A stretch of 60,815 bases of DNA from an uncultured Erysipelotrichaceae bacterium (GTDB lineage: Bacteria > Bacillota_I > Bacilli_A > RFN20 > CAG-826). Below the pieces are notes generated by a model. That model was given only the letters and a program-made list of their open reading frames with translations. It did not search any database and had not been told where the DNA came from. Of this stretch, positions 9,001 to 17,939 are shown piece by piece. The DNA is taken from the NCBI GenBank assembly GCA_902800025.1, contig CADCDA010000004.1, positions 115,365 to 176,179 of the forward strand, given 5' to 3'. Position 1 is the stretch's first letter. Every line of letters starts with the position of its first letter. A program made the translations under genes and the position numbers.

Positions 9001-10995
9001 ATGAAAATTATCGATAATTCCCACAAATTTGAAATAATTTCACAGTTTAAACCGACCGGTGATCAGCCTACTGCCATCAAAGAATTGGTGGAAGGACTAG
9101 ACTCTGGTAAAAGACTTCAAGTACTTTTAGGAGCAACAGGAACTGGAAAGACTTTTACGATGGCAAACATCATCGAAAGAGTTCAACGTCCTGCCCTTGT
9201 CTTAGTTCATAATAAAACACTTGCTGGTCAACTATATTCTGAGTTTAAGGAACTATTCCCAAAAAACAGGGTTGAGTACTTTGTTTCTAACTTTGATTTC
9301 TATCAGCCAGAAGCTTACATTCCTAAAAGTGATACATACATTGATAAGACCGCTTTAATGAATGATGAAATCGAAATGTTAAGGACAAGCGCAATCAATT
9401 CGATCCTAGAAAGAAGAGATACAATCGTTGTCGCTTCTGTTGCCTCTATTTATGGATTAACTGATCCAGATGAATACCGTAACTTAGTGTTTGAAATTCG
9501 TGTTGGAGAAGAAATAAACCGACAAGATTTCTATAAAGCCTTAGTGGACGCTCAATATAAAAGAAATAATTTAGATACTCCTCCAGGAAGTTTTAGAGTT
9601 AGAGGGGATGTTATTGAAATTGTTCCTGCCAATATGACAGATAATACGGTTATTAGACTTGATACTTTTGGTGATGAAATTGAAAAAATATATGAAGTCG
9701 ATTTATTGACTGGAGAAATTAAGCATTCTTACCATACATATCCAATTTTTCCTGCTTACGATCACGCTTCAACAAGAGAAAGAATTAAGGAAGCGTGTGT
9801 GACTATTAAAGCGGAACTTGCTGAGAGGCTTGAATACTTTAAAAATAATGGGAAATTATTAGAAGCAGAACGTCTTGAAATGAGAACAAATCAAGATGTC
9901 GAAAATATGGAAGAATTTGGTATGTGTCCAGGTATTGAAAACTATTCAAGACACATCGATAAAAGAAAACCAGGTCAAAGACCATTCTGTTTGATTGATT
10001 ATTTCCCAGATGATTTTATTTTATTTGTTGATGAATCACACGTTTCTCTTCCACAGATTAGAGGAATGTATAACGGGGATAGAAATAGAAAAGAAACCCT
10101 TGTGGAATATGGTTTTAGACTTCCAAGCGCGTTAGATAATAGGCCATTAAACTTTGAAGAGTTTGAAAAATTAATGCCTCAGACCATTTGTACATCTGCG
10201 ACGCCAGGTGATTATGAACTCAATAAAACTGATGGCAAAGTGGTTGAACAAATCATTAGGCCTACTGGATTATTAGATCCACAAGTCGAAGTTAGAAAAA
10301 CACAAGGTCAAATTGATGATTTACTCTTTGAAATCAAAGAGAGAACTAAAAAGAATGAGCGTGTTATGATTGTTACTTTAACAGTCAAAATGGCGGAAGA
10401 TCTCACTCAATATCTCAAAGAGAGAGGAATTAAAGTTGTATATTTGCATCACGAAACAAAAACTCTTGAAAGAAGTGAGGTCATTTATCAACTTAGAAAA
10501 GGTAAATATGATGTCTTAGTTGGTATCAACCTCTTAAGAGAAGGCTTAGATATCCCTGAAGTTTCTTTAGTGGCTATTCTTGACGCGGACAAAGAAGGTT
10601 TCTTAAGAAGCACTAGAAGTTTGATTCAAGTCATTGGCCGTGCGTCTCGTAACGCTGGGGGTAAAGTTATTATGTATGCAGACAATATGACTGATTCAAT
10701 GAATAATGCGATCGCTGAAACAAATAGACGTCGTGGTGTTCAAGAAGCTTATAACGAAGAAAACGGTATTGTTCCTAGAACAATCATCAAAGAAATTAGA
10801 CCACCTATTCATAATTCAGATGATGAAATCTCAGAAATGGTTAAACTCTCTAAACACGGTACAAGAACACAAATTACCGCTAAGGTTAAGGAGTTAGAAA
10901 AACAAATGAGACAAGCCGCTAAAGAATTCGATTTTGAAAGAGCAGCAGAGCTTAGAGATATCATTCTAGAGATGAAAGCCGAACTGAATTCATAA
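9001..10995 (+). CDS. uvrB: Excinuclease ABC subunit B
   Basis: UvrB verifies DNA damage and positions UvrC in nucleotide excision repair. The 664-residue protein has Walker A GATGTGKT (~44-51), the beta-hairpin region YYQPEAYIP-like sequence ([15 protein letters not shown]), [17 protein letters not shown], helicase motif [14 protein letters not shown] and the C-terminal UVR domain ([21 protein letters not shown]) that binds UvrC. The usual partner uvrA is not adjacent in this window. It lies 9 nt after the YitT-family gene in the same direction. Confidence 0.98.
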   Translation: MKIIDNSHKFEIISQFKPTGDQPTAIKELVEGLDSGKRLQVLLGATGTGKTFTMANIIERVQRPALVLVHNKTLAGQLYSEFKELFPKNRVEYFVSNFDFYQPEAYIPKSDTYIDKTALMNDEIEMLRTSAINSILERRDTIVVASVASIYGLTDPDEYRNLVFEIRVGEEINRQDFYKALVDAQYKRNNLDTPPGSFRVRGDVIEIVPANMTDNTVIRLDTFGDEIEKIYEVDLLTGEIKHSYHTYPIFPAYDHASTRERIKEACVTIKAELAERLEYFKNNGKLLEAERLEMRTNQDVENMEEFGMCPGIENYSRHIDKRKPGQRPFCLIDYFPDDFILFVDESHVSLPQIRGMYNGDRNRKETLVEYGFRLPSALDNRPLNFEEFEKLMPQTICTSATPGDYELNKTDGKVVEQIIRPTGLLDPQVEVRKTQGQIDDLLFEIKERTKKNERVMIVTLTVKMAEDLTQYLKERGIKVVYLHHETKTLERSEVIYQLRKGKYDVLVGINLLREGLDIPEVSLVAILDADKEGFLRSTRSLIQVIGRASRNAGGKVIMYADNMTDSMNNAIAETNRRRGVQEAYNEENGIVPRTIIKEIRPPIHNSDDEISEMVKLSKHGTRTQITAKVKELEKQMRQAAKEFDFERAAELRDIILEMKAELNS

Positions 10996-11070
10996 GAAAT
11001 AAAAACAAATAATGATTGATTAAATCATTTCACTTTAATAGAATATTCATCAGCGAAAGGAGAAAACTAT

Positions 11071-11304
11071 ATGCTTCAATGGTACGATTGGGTCTTACTT
11101 GCAACTAGTATTATCATCATCGTTTTGTGTTTATTACAAGGCGGTAAATCAGAAGGTGCTTCTGGTGCGATTACTGGTGGTGGTCTTAACGTTTTCGTTA
11201 AAACCAAAGAAAGAGGTGCTGAAAAAGTCATCTCAATTCTCACTCTTGTTGTAGCAATCATCTTCTTCATTCTCGCTGTCCTTATCAAAATCCTTAACGG
11301 TTAA
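11071..11304 (+). CDS. secG: Preprotein translocase subunit SecG
   Basis: A 77-residue protein with two transmembrane helices (about 8-22 and 54-75) joined by a Gly/Ser-rich loop containing the SecG signature LQGGKSEGASGAITGG. SecG assists SecYE during SecA cycling. It has a good AAAGGAG site and a possible TAGAAT -10 just upstream. It is monocistronic here, closed by a strong terminator, rather than linked to rnr-smpB as in many Firmicutes. Confidence 0.93.
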   Translation: MLQWYDWVLLATSIIIIVLCLLQGGKSEGASGAITGGGLNVFVKTKERGAEKVISILTLVVAIIFFILAVLIKILNG

Positions 11305-11326
11305 GGTAAGGCAAATATCAAGAACT

Positions 11327-11357
11327 ATCCTCAAGTTTCTTTACTTGGGGATTTTTA
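11327..11357 (+). terminator. Intrinsic terminator after secG
   Basis: A 10-bp stem (ATCCTCAAGT / ACTTGGGGAT, one G-U) with a 6-nt loop and a T5 run. Confidence 0.88.
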
Positions 11358-11443
11358 TTATAAAAAATACTTACTGCAGAAATTAATAATATGTAAAATG
11401 TATAGCAACCTAATCATTTAATTGGTTAAAGGAGGGTGAAAAA

Positions 11444-12026
11444 ATGAAAAGAAACAATTTATTGATTTTATTATCTTCTTTATTATTGCTTTTCGGATGC
11501 GCCTCTAACACCAGTGGATTAGGAAATATTACTGATGGTAATAATCACGATATCGATAACACCGATGACGTCACTGATGATGGGGACGATAACGAACACG
11601 ATGAAAAAGATGTCGAAGATGAAAATGTTGAAGAACCAAGTGAATACGACTCATTCTCTGGTGGAACGATCACTAGACGCTAATAAAGTCTATTTCAAAG
11701 GTGGAATCGTTATGGCATGTTCCACAAGCGGAATGAGAGAAAGCATGAGTGCCACTCAATATACATTCGTGTGGCAAGGTTCTACCATTTCAAGCGGTAA
11801 GAAAGTAAGCATTATTGACTCTAATAACGAATCCTTGTTCTCTTACACACTTAAACAATCATGTAACCAAATAATCTTTTCACATCCAGATATGAAATCC
11901 GGGCAAACATATCGCATTGTTGTTGATTCGACAAGTTTAGCATCAATTACAATGAATTCACTATTAGTGACAAGTGGTTCTAGTAGTGGAGGTGGTCCAG
12001 GAGGACCTGGAGGACATGGTCATTAA
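11444..12026 (+). pseudogene. Broken lipoprotein of the DUF4353-like carbohydrate-binding type
   Basis: Frame 1 (11444-11683) encodes a signal peptide with lipobox LLFGCAS, an Asp/Glu-rich linker and SFSGGTIT, then stops. Frame 2, entered near 11655, continues with NKVYFKGGIVMACSTSGMRES, a beta-rich stretch and a GGPGGPGGHGH tail ending at 12026. The second part resembles the C-terminus of secreted DUF4353-like proteins, whose central beta-solenoid repeats (GGT-I type) would normally lie between the two parts. The gene therefore looks like a remnant produced by internal deletion with a frameshift at the join. A strong AAAGGAGGGTG site and a TAAAAT -10 remain, so the short lipoprotein may still be made. 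Confidence 0.65.
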
Positions 12027-12031
12027 ACAAC

Positions 12032-12073
12032 AAAAAAACTAGAAGTTGAATTCCTGCTTCTAGTTTTCTTTTC
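12032..12073. terminator. Bidirectional terminator
   Basis: An 11-bp stem AAAACTAGAAG / CTTCTAGTTTT with A-run and T-run on the two sides serves the lipoprotein remnant (+) and the small membrane protein gene (-). Confidence 0.85.
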
Positions 12074-12085
12074 TTCAACAGAACC

Positions 12086-12313
12086 TTACACTTTGCAAAG
12101 AACAAGGTGTTTGAAGAGTAAGACCCAAATTAAGTCGAGCCAGCTGAACACTGGGATGACTAAACCGAAGATGAAACCAAGAATATTTCTGGCATCTGGT
12201 TTGGCAAGTAATGCACTTAATCTGACAACGATTTCTGTAATCCAGCCAACGAATGGGATTAAGAGCAAAAGGAATTGCACGAGTCTTGGAAGTTGTTGGA
12301 ATTTTTTTGCCAT
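12086..12313 (-). CDS. Small two-helix membrane protein
   Basis: A 75-residue protein with two hydrophobic segments (about 11-28 and 42-66) around a short polar loop, and an N-terminal KK patch. AAGGAG lies eight bases before the ATG, so it is very probably expressed. It converges on the lipoprotein remnant and shares its terminator. I cannot assign a family; small membrane proteins of this shape include stress-induced PMP3-like and holin-like groups, but no signature residues are evident. Confidence 0.6.
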   Translation of the reverse strand: MAKKFQQLPRLVQFLLLLIPFVGWITEIVVRLSALLAKPDARNILGFIFGLVIPVFSWLDLIWVLLFKHLVLCKV

Positions 12314-12427
12314 GACAATAAATTCTCCTTATACAATTATTATTCCACGGACCGACCACGAAATAAAGAAAGTATCTAAATAATTCTTAGTAAGTTACTA
12401 TTGTCACTACTCAAATAATATTTGTGA

Positions 12428-12436
12428 TGATATAAT
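12428..12436 (+). promoter_or_regulatory. Extended -10 promoter of the GGDEF operon (leaderless)
   Basis: TGATATAAT ends 10 nt before ATG 12447 and there is no Shine-Dalgarno. A start site 6-7 nt downstream of the -10 would leave a 3-5 nt leader. Confidence 0.6.
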
Positions 12437-12446
12437 AATTAGAACT

Positions 12447-13700
12447 ATGGCAAGAAAAAAGAAAGATAGAAACGTAGAAGGCTTGTTTTTTCTTAATCCA
12501 TTTTTGGTCATAAAGAGAAAAAGCTTTTCTAAAAAAGATGTCAATCATATTAAGGGAAATATCTCTTTGAATTTTAATTTATTTAAAATTATCATTGCCG
12601 CTATTGTTTATGTTGCTAGTTTTGCTCTCATGATTTATATGAGGACTGAAACTGGTGATAAGCAAATTGAAGTATATGGTTATTTTTCAATCGTTGCTCA
12701 AGTTGTATCAATGACAGGATGCGCTGCTTCAATTATTTTGTTGGTGGTTTCCTTAATTTTCAAAAGGAACAAAAAATGGAACGTTGCAGTAGTGTTAAGT
12801 AGAATCGGAAGTATTATCCTTGTCTCAACACTCGCTGCTCAATTAATGCTTAGTATCTATTCCGATGCAGAAAAGGGATATACCACGGCGAAAGAATCAA
12901 TATCTGCTTCGATGGTTATGATTGCGCTTCTTTTCGTTATCCAACCATCTTTCTGGATTGATTCAATCATCACTATTTCTGGAACCACTATTGGGACATT
13001 TGCAATAAGCTTATATTGTTCTAATGTTTTTGGTATGCAAGCATTCCATTACTACGCGATTGTCTGCTTCATATTCCCATTTATGTGCTACTTTGTTAAT
13101 AACACTATGTTCTACGCTGAATCACAGCATTATGTGGAAATAATGGAAAACGAAAAACTTAATAATGAAGCCCATTATGATAAACTCACTCAATGTAAAA
13201 ATAGGCACGCTCTTGAAGATTTTTTGGCTGAAAATGTCAAGAAATGGGAATATGATCAAGCTAATGTTTTAGTTGTTCTATTTGATATTGATAATTTCAA
13301 AGACTATAACGATCAATTCTCCCATCTAGGTGGTGACTATTGTCTTAAATCTATCGCAGACGCAATTAGAAAAGCGTTCCCAACCCCAGACTTAGACTTC
13401 TTTAGATATGGTGGAGAAGAGTTCTTGCTTTTCTTTGAAATTTCCGAAAAAAAAGAAGCTCCTAGAATTATCGAAGAAATTAGAGAAGCGATTGAGGATT
13501 TAAAACTCGAATCACCGAAAGGCGCTCCAAAAGATGTTGTTACTATTTCTTTAGGTGGATTATTAATCACAGACTTTGAAGATTTCTCCTTTGAAAAACA
13601 AATGAGTATAGTGGATAAATATTTATATATCGCTAAATCAGCAGGAAAGAATATTTCCTGTTACAACGGAAACTTATTAAAACATGGGAAAGTACATTAG
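12447..13700 (+). CDS. Membrane-bound diguanylate cyclase (GGEEF)
   Basis: A 417-residue protein with about six transmembrane helices (~45-230) and a C-terminal GGDEF domain. It contains the metal-binding segment FDIDNFKDYND and the active-site signature RYGGEEF (~322-326), so it should make c-di-GMP from two GTP. The usual RxxD inhibitory site just upstream of the signature is not visible. The N-terminus is lysine-rich (cytoplasmic). The coding end overlaps the next membrane protein by 17 nt. A second cyclase behind a c-di-GMP riboswitch lies at 19.4-20.8 kb. No EAL or HD-GYP phosphodiesterase is in the window. Confidence 0.85.
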   Translation: MARKKKDRNVEGLFFLNPFLVIKRKSFSKKDVNHIKGNISLNFNLFKIIIAAIVYVASFALMIYMRTETGDKQIEVYGYFSIVAQVVSMTGCAASIILLVVSLIFKRNKKWNVAVVLSRIGSIILVSTLAAQLMLSIYSDAEKGYTTAKESISASMVMIALLFVIQPSFWIDSIITISGTTIGTFAISLYCSNVFGMQAFHYYAIVCFIFPFMCYFVNNTMFYAESQHYVEIMENEKLNNEAHYDKLTQCKNRHALEDFLAENVKKWEYDQANVLVVLFDIDNFKDYNDQFSHLGGDYCLKSIADAIRKAFPTPDLDFFRYGGEEFLLFFEISEKKEAPRIIEEIREAIEDLKLESPKGAPKDVVTISLGGLLITDFEDFSFEKQMSIVDKYLYIAKSAGKNISCYNGNLLKHGKVH

Positions 13701-14952
13701 ATTAAGAGAAAGAACTAAAGCCAACGATATTAAATATTCTGGTTTTCTTTCATATCGCCACTTAAGAATCATTGGCTGGGCGACACTTGTTTTAGCGCAG
13801 ATTGCTGTCATTTTCAAAATGACAATGAAGCTTAATCCAACAACAGTTGATGAATTCACTGGGGCCTATAATTTCTTTAATTCATTTAATGGTTTATCTG
13901 TTCCTTTGTTCTTAATTGCGAACTTTGCCGCTATTGCGCAAAAGAAAGGCAACTGGAAACATCTATTACTTTTCTATGGCGGTATGGCTTTATTGATGTA
14001 TGCCGTTGCTAATATAGTTATTATTCACTTTGCATATGGTTTCTTAAACGCTTTAGCGCCATATGATTTATATCAAGCAACGAGATTATTTGGTATGGTC
14101 TTAGCGGCGTCTGGATCAAGTGGATATACGCTCAATATCTTTATTGATCTATTCCTTTGTACATTGATTTTCTTCTTCCTTAATTACAAACCAACTAAAT
14201 ATTTCCAAGGGAAGAAAATTATTTTCTTGCGTTTATTAGTTATTCTTCCACTTCTTTATGAAACTGGTGGTATGACATTAAAGCTTCTCGCGACTTTAAT
14301 GGAAGTTGTCCTTCCATCATTTGTGGTATTCTTAATTCCTAGTAAGCCACCTCTAATCTTTATCTCATTCTTTATCGTTTTTTTAATTATGAAACTCGGT
14401 GAAATAAGAAGATTAAAGAAACATGAAAGCTCTGAAGAAGATTTAGCGGATTATTTAAGCACTAACGCGCATTCCTTACTCACATCCATATACATGTCTA
14501 TCGTTTTTGTGGTTTGCGCGCTTGTCGATCTCGCTTGCTTCTTGCTCTTTGGCATCCTCATTGGTAAACCATATGTTGAAGCATTAGGAGAACAAGCAGC
14601 TTATAAACTAGGATTAGAAACGGCCTACACTGCTGGATTTGGTGTATCGATGACTTTGATATTATGTGTTCCTCTTGTTTTACTATTCTCATATAAGAAA
14701 ACTCATAAGAATCCAAAACTCGATTCCTTTGTTCCAATTGCCGGCATTGCATTAGTGGCTCTTGTATTTATAGAAGGTATGTTCCAAGTTGTTATCAACA
14801 ACATGGATTATATTAAATATTTAATTGCTTCTAAAATTAGTGGTGGTGGAGAAGAACCTGCTCCTGATCCAGAAGCTCAGCCACTAATGGTCGCTATTAA
14901 AAACGTCATGTATAAGATTACGAGTAAGGTAAATACATGGATAACGATGTAA
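13684..14952 (+). CDS. Polytopic membrane protein of unknown function
   Basis: A 422-residue protein with about ten predicted hydrophobic segments and a short C-terminal cytoplasmic tail containing Pro/Glu (GGGEEPAPDPEAQP). It starts inside the end of the GGEEF cyclase gene and overlaps the sirtuin gene by 16 nt, so all three are probably translated from one transcript. No transporter signature is recognised. Its tight coupling to a cyclase suggests a membrane partner or target of c-di-GMP signalling, but that is inference from position only. Confidence 0.75.
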   Translation: MGKYIRLRERTKANDIKYSGFLSYRHLRIIGWATLVLAQIAVIFKMTMKLNPTTVDEFTGAYNFFNSFNGLSVPLFLIANFAAIAQKKGNWKHLLLFYGGMALLMYAVANIVIIHFAYGFLNALAPYDLYQATRLFGMVLAASGSSGYTLNIFIDLFLCTLIFFFLNYKPTKYFQGKKIIFLRLLVILPLLYETGGMTLKLLATLMEVVLPSFVVFLIPSKPPLIFISFFIVFLIMKLGEIRRLKKHESSEEDLADYLSTNAHSLLTSIYMSIVFVVCALVDLACFLLFGILIGKPYVEALGEQAAYKLGLETAYTAGFGVSMTLILCVPLVLLFSYKKTHKNPKLDSFVPIAGIALVALVFIEGMFQVVINNMDYIKYLIASKISGGGEEPAPDPEAQPLMVAIKNVMYKITSKVNTWITM

Positions 14953-15662
14953 AAAGACTACAAGAATTAATTGAATCATCAAACAACATTGTCTTTTTTG
15001 GTGGTGCAGGAGTGTCCACTGAAAGTGGAATAAAAGATTTTAGAAGTAAAGATGGATTATATAATCTTCAATCTAAATATGGTCGTCCATATGAAGAGAT
15101 GCTTTCTCATACTTATTTCATGAATCACACTGAAACTTTCTACCAGTTTTATAAAGAATTCATGATTAGCACAACCGCTAAACCAAACAAGGCTCATTTA
15201 TATCTAGCAGAGCTTGAAAAACGCAAGAACCTCACTGTAATTACTCAAAACATCGATGGACTTCATCAAATGGCGGGTTCAAAAAACGTTATTGAACTTC
15301 ATGGTTCTGTCCATAGAAACTATTGCATGAACTGCTATAGAAAATACGATTTAAGTATTGTCTTAGATTCAAAAGGTATTCCAACTTGTCCACATTGTGG
15401 AGGAGTTATTAAACCAGACGTCGTTTTATATGAAGAAGCATTAGACGATAATGCGATAAATGGAGCGGTGGCGGCCATTAGTAGAGCAGATTTATTAATT
15501 GTCGCTGGTACTTCATTAAGAGTCTATCCCGCTAGTGGGCTTATTAGATTCTTTAAAGGAAGACACCTTGTGGTCATAAATAAAGAACCTCTATACTTAG
15601 GCAATGCGGTTGAGTTAGAACTCACGAGCCCAGTAGGAGAGGTCTTCGGTCAATTAAAATAA
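14937..15662 (+). CDS. cobB: NAD-dependent protein deacylase, Sir2 family
   Basis: Sirtuins remove acyl groups from lysine using NAD+, producing nicotinamide and O-acyl-ADP-ribose. The 241-residue protein has the NAD-binding FGGAGVSTESGIKDFRS, TQNIDGLHQMAG, the catalytic His in ELHGSVH, a CxxC...CPHC structural zinc site and KPDVVLYEE. An AAGGTAA site lies inside the end of the preceding gene. It is the last gene of the GGDEF-membrane protein-sirtuin run and converges with the HD gene, only 2 nt separating the stops. Acyl preference (acetyl versus succinyl) is unclear: the Tyr/Arg pair typical of desuccinylases was not identified. Confidence 0.93.
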   Translation: MDNDVKRLQELIESSNNIVFFGGAGVSTESGIKDFRSKDGLYNLQSKYGRPYEEMLSHTYFMNHTETFYQFYKEFMISTTAKPNKAHLYLAELEKRKNLTVITQNIDGLHQMAGSKNVIELHGSVHRNYCMNCYRKYDLSIVLDSKGIPTCPHCGGVIKPDVVLYEEALDDNAINGAVAAISRADLLIVAGTSLRVYPASGLIRFFKGRHLVVINKEPLYLGNAVELELTSPVGEVFGQLK

Positions 15663-15664
15663 AT

Positions 15665-16180
15665 TTATTTATCAAATAATTTAGAGATGTATTCGTACGT
15701 CTCTTTTTCATTTGCTTTTTTAACGGATTTTGGAATCGTACCTTCTATAGAAGCGATGGATTTATCCGCTAAAGAGACGATTCTTGCTTCAGTGGTATCA
15801 GGAAATTCTTTTAGATTAAGAGGCCACATATGTGACTTAATAATCTTTTGGACTTTCTTTGATACATCAAAGTCCCTTTTTGCTTGTTCAGCAGCGATAT
15901 ATGGGTGCTTTCTAGCGTGTTTCTTTTTCTTTTCCCTCTCTTCTCTCCAATCATAAAGATAATAATCGTGGAGAATAGAAGCGATTAGAATAACTTCAAG
16001 GTTAACGTTTTTATGACGTAACGCTCGTTTTATAGCGAGTTTAGCAACTTTAAAAGAGTGTATATAGCAGTTTGATCCACGATGCATTGAATACTCTTTC
16101 ATCTTAAGGATTTTTTCATCGTGTAAGAATGTCTGGTATAAGTTTTCTAATTGTTCTTTTTGTTCTGGGGTGAGTCTCAT
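15665..16180 (-). CDS. HD-domain hydrolase
   Basis: A 171-residue soluble protein of the HD superfamily: an N-terminal His in the CYIHSF helix, the paired metal ligands in IASILHDYYLYDW, and a third His in IIKSHMWPLN. HD proteins of this size act as metal-dependent phosphohydrolases on nucleotides or inositol-like phosphates; the substrate is unknown. I use the ATG at 16180, which has AGGTG just upstream, rather than 16207, which has none. The basic stretch REEREKKKKHARKH is unusual. Convergent with the sirtuin gene. Confidence 0.8.
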   Translation of the reverse strand: MRLTPEQKEQLENLYQTFLHDEKILKMKEYSMHRGSNCYIHSFKVAKLAIKRALRHKNVNLEVILIASILHDYYLYDWREEREKKKKHARKHPYIAAEQAKRDFDVSKKVQKIIKSHMWPLNLKEFPDTTEARIVSLADKSIASIEGTIPKSVKKANEKETYEYISKLFDK

Positions 16181-16244
16181 ATAGACACCTATGATAAAAC
16201 AAAACATTTATAAAATAAATAAGGAAAACATAAACTAATAGCTC

Positions 16245-16250
16245 TATAAT
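16245..16250 (+). promoter_or_regulatory. -10 element before mntP-like gene
   Basis: TATAAT ends 15 nt before the likely ATG 16266 and no ribosome site is present between them, giving a leader of about 8 nt. Confidence 0.5.
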
Positions 16251-16265
16251 CTTTTGTATATAAAT

Positions 16266-16901
16266 ATGACTGCTTCAATTCTTATTCAAATATTCTTACT
16301 TGGTATCGGCTTATCAGCGGATGCTTTTTCAGTTGCTTTAACTGATGGTCTTACCTATGTTGATATAAACAAAAAGAAATCGTTCTTTATCGCTTTTGTG
16401 TTTGGTTTCATGCAAGCTCTTATGCCTTTAATTGGTTTCTGGCTTGTTGAAGCCGCAGAAACAATTGCCGGAAGTGTAGCGGGATCTAACGTAGGAACAA
16501 TCATGTCAAAGATTGTCTGTTGGGTTGCTTTTGGTTTACTCATCTTCATCGGTGGAAAGATGTTAATTGAATCAATTATCGAACTTAAAAAACCAGAAGA
16601 AGAAAAGACTCCAAAGAAGTTTTCTATTCGTGAAGTAATATTTTATGGTTTCGCAACAGCGATCGATGCGCTTGCAGCGGGTGTTGCTTTACATGCAGGA
16701 CTAAGTAATACAGTGACTGTGTGGCTACACGTTTCAATTATCTTAGTGTTAACATTTGGTTTATCTTTGGTAGGCCTATTCTTAGGAAAACAAATAATGA
16801 AATTATTAAAGGGCAAATATGAGATAAGCGGTATTATCGGTGGATGTGTTCTTATATTACTCGCTGTTTGGGTAATATTAAGCCATTATCTAGGAATATA
16901 A
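16266..16901 (+). CDS. mntP: MntP-like manganese efflux membrane protein
   Basis: A 211-residue membrane protein with six helices and the duplicated family motif with Asp in a helix: GLSADAFSVALTDGL in the first half and TAIDALAAGVALHAGL in the second. MntP/YtaF proteins export Mn2+ to relieve toxicity. No yybP-ykoY manganese riboswitch, the common regulator of mntP, can be seen upstream; the short interval contains only a TATAAT promoter. The start at 16266 follows the -10 closely. Followed by a perfect terminator. The family is clear; manganese specificity is inferred. Confidence 0.85.
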   Translation: MTASILIQIFLLGIGLSADAFSVALTDGLTYVDINKKKSFFIAFVFGFMQALMPLIGFWLVEAAETIAGSVAGSNVGTIMSKIVCWVAFGLLIFIGGKMLIESIIELKKPEEEKTPKKFSIREVIFYGFATAIDALAAGVALHAGLSNTVTVWLHVSIILVLTFGLSLVGLFLGKQIMKLLKGKYEISGIIGGCVLILLAVWVILSHYLGI

Positions 16902-16905
16902 TTTG

Positions 16906-16930
16906 GCAATGATTAAATCATTGCTTTTTT
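16906..16930 (+). terminator. Intrinsic terminator after mntP-like gene
   Basis: GCAATGAT-TAA-ATCATTGC, an 8-bp perfect stem, followed by T6. Confidence 0.93.
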
Positions 16931-16977
16931 GTTTCCACCTTTATTTTTTGAAATAAAAAATATAAAATAATATAGTT

Positions 16978-17928
16978 ATGAAACAGCTTAGTAAGTTAGA
17001 AAGAACATTTGCGATTCTTGCAATTGCTTTTGGTATTGCTGGTATTGCTTGTTGCGCAGCTTCTTTAGGCCTATCAGTCACAAATAGCGAATACTCAAAG
17101 TTCACTTTAGCGTTTGCGATCTTCTTTGTTGGCCTAATTCGTATCTGTCTTCACATTTCTAAACATAAAGGAAGTATGATTTATAACTTAGCAACTACTG
17201 GATTAATATTCGTTCTTGCTATATTAGTGCTTTTCTCACAGTTTAATATTTATTTCCTAACTGTATCGTTCTTCATATTCTCTGTTCTAATATGCGTCAA
17301 TAGAGTGTTCATGATTAAAAACGACCGTTCTGTTCAATCAATCGTTTTGAACTCACTAGTTATCGCATTTTGCTTTACATATTCATTTATATTCCTATTT
17401 CCTTCAATTTATGAAAAACACGCGACGAGTGTTTCTAACTGGAACTTTGTTGTTTTAAGTTACACGATAATCGTTTTATTTACATGCGCTCAAAATGCTT
17501 TATTACCATTAAAAAAGAGATGGAAGCTTGATTCATTAATAAAAATTATTAGCAAGACTCTTACAATGGAAATATTAATGGGATTAATGTTCTTAATTAC
17601 CTTATTTTCAGTATATTTCACTTTAGTGGAACCAGGAATGGTAAGCTTTGTTGATTCACTTTGGTATTGTTTCTCAGTTATTACAACGATTGGTTTTGGT
17701 GATGTCTCTGTCACAACCACATTTGGAAGAATCTTATCTGTTATTCTTGGCATATATGGAATAGTGGTGGTTGGCTTAGTAACTTCCATCATTGTTAACT
17801 TCTATAATGAATTGAGTAGAAAAAGAGAAGATAATATTCTCAAACGAATTGAGAAAAAAGAAGAAGAAATGGAACAAATTGTTGCTGACAACAAAGAACA
17901 AAAAGAAGAAACATCCAGCGAAGAATAA
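16978..17928 (+). CDS. Potassium channel protein (6TM, TIGFGD filter)
   Basis: A 316-residue membrane protein with about six hydrophobic segments and a pore loop with the K+ selectivity filter TTIGFGD between the last two. The C-terminus is a charged coiled coil (SRKREDNILKRIEKKEEEMEQ) that may drive tetramer assembly; no RCK/TrkA-N nucleotide-binding domain is attached. It resembles the minimal voltage-gated/ion_trans_2 channels of Firmicutes. The ATG follows an AT-rich block with -10-like TAAAAT and no Shine-Dalgarno. The 3' end overlaps the terminator shared with the convergent RhuM gene. Confidence 0.85.
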   Translation: MKQLSKLERTFAILAIAFGIAGIACCAASLGLSVTNSEYSKFTLAFAIFFVGLIRICLHISKHKGSMIYNLATTGLIFVLAILVLFSQFNIYFLTVSFFIFSVLICVNRVFMIKNDRSVQSIVLNSLVIAFCFTYSFIFLFPSIYEKHATSVSNWNFVVLSYTIIVLFTCAQNALLPLKKRWKLDSLIKIISKTLTMEILMGLMFLITLFSVYFTLVEPGMVSFVDSLWYCFSVITTIGFGDVSVTTTFGRILSVILGIYGIVVVGLVTSIIVNFYNELSRKREDNILKRIEKKEEEMEQIVADNKEQKEETSSEE

Positions 17929-17939
17929 CGCTGGATTTT
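17913..17939. terminator. Terminator between convergent channel and RhuM genes
   Basis: ATCCAGCG / CGCTGGAT 8-bp stem followed by TTTA on the + strand; it overlaps the last codons of the channel gene. Confidence 0.75.

Noticed and set aside
16200-16265. yybP-ykoY manganese riboswitch before the mntP-like gene
   Set aside because: The interval is only about 60 nt and contains a TATAAT close to the ATG; none of the conserved riboswitch blocks is present.
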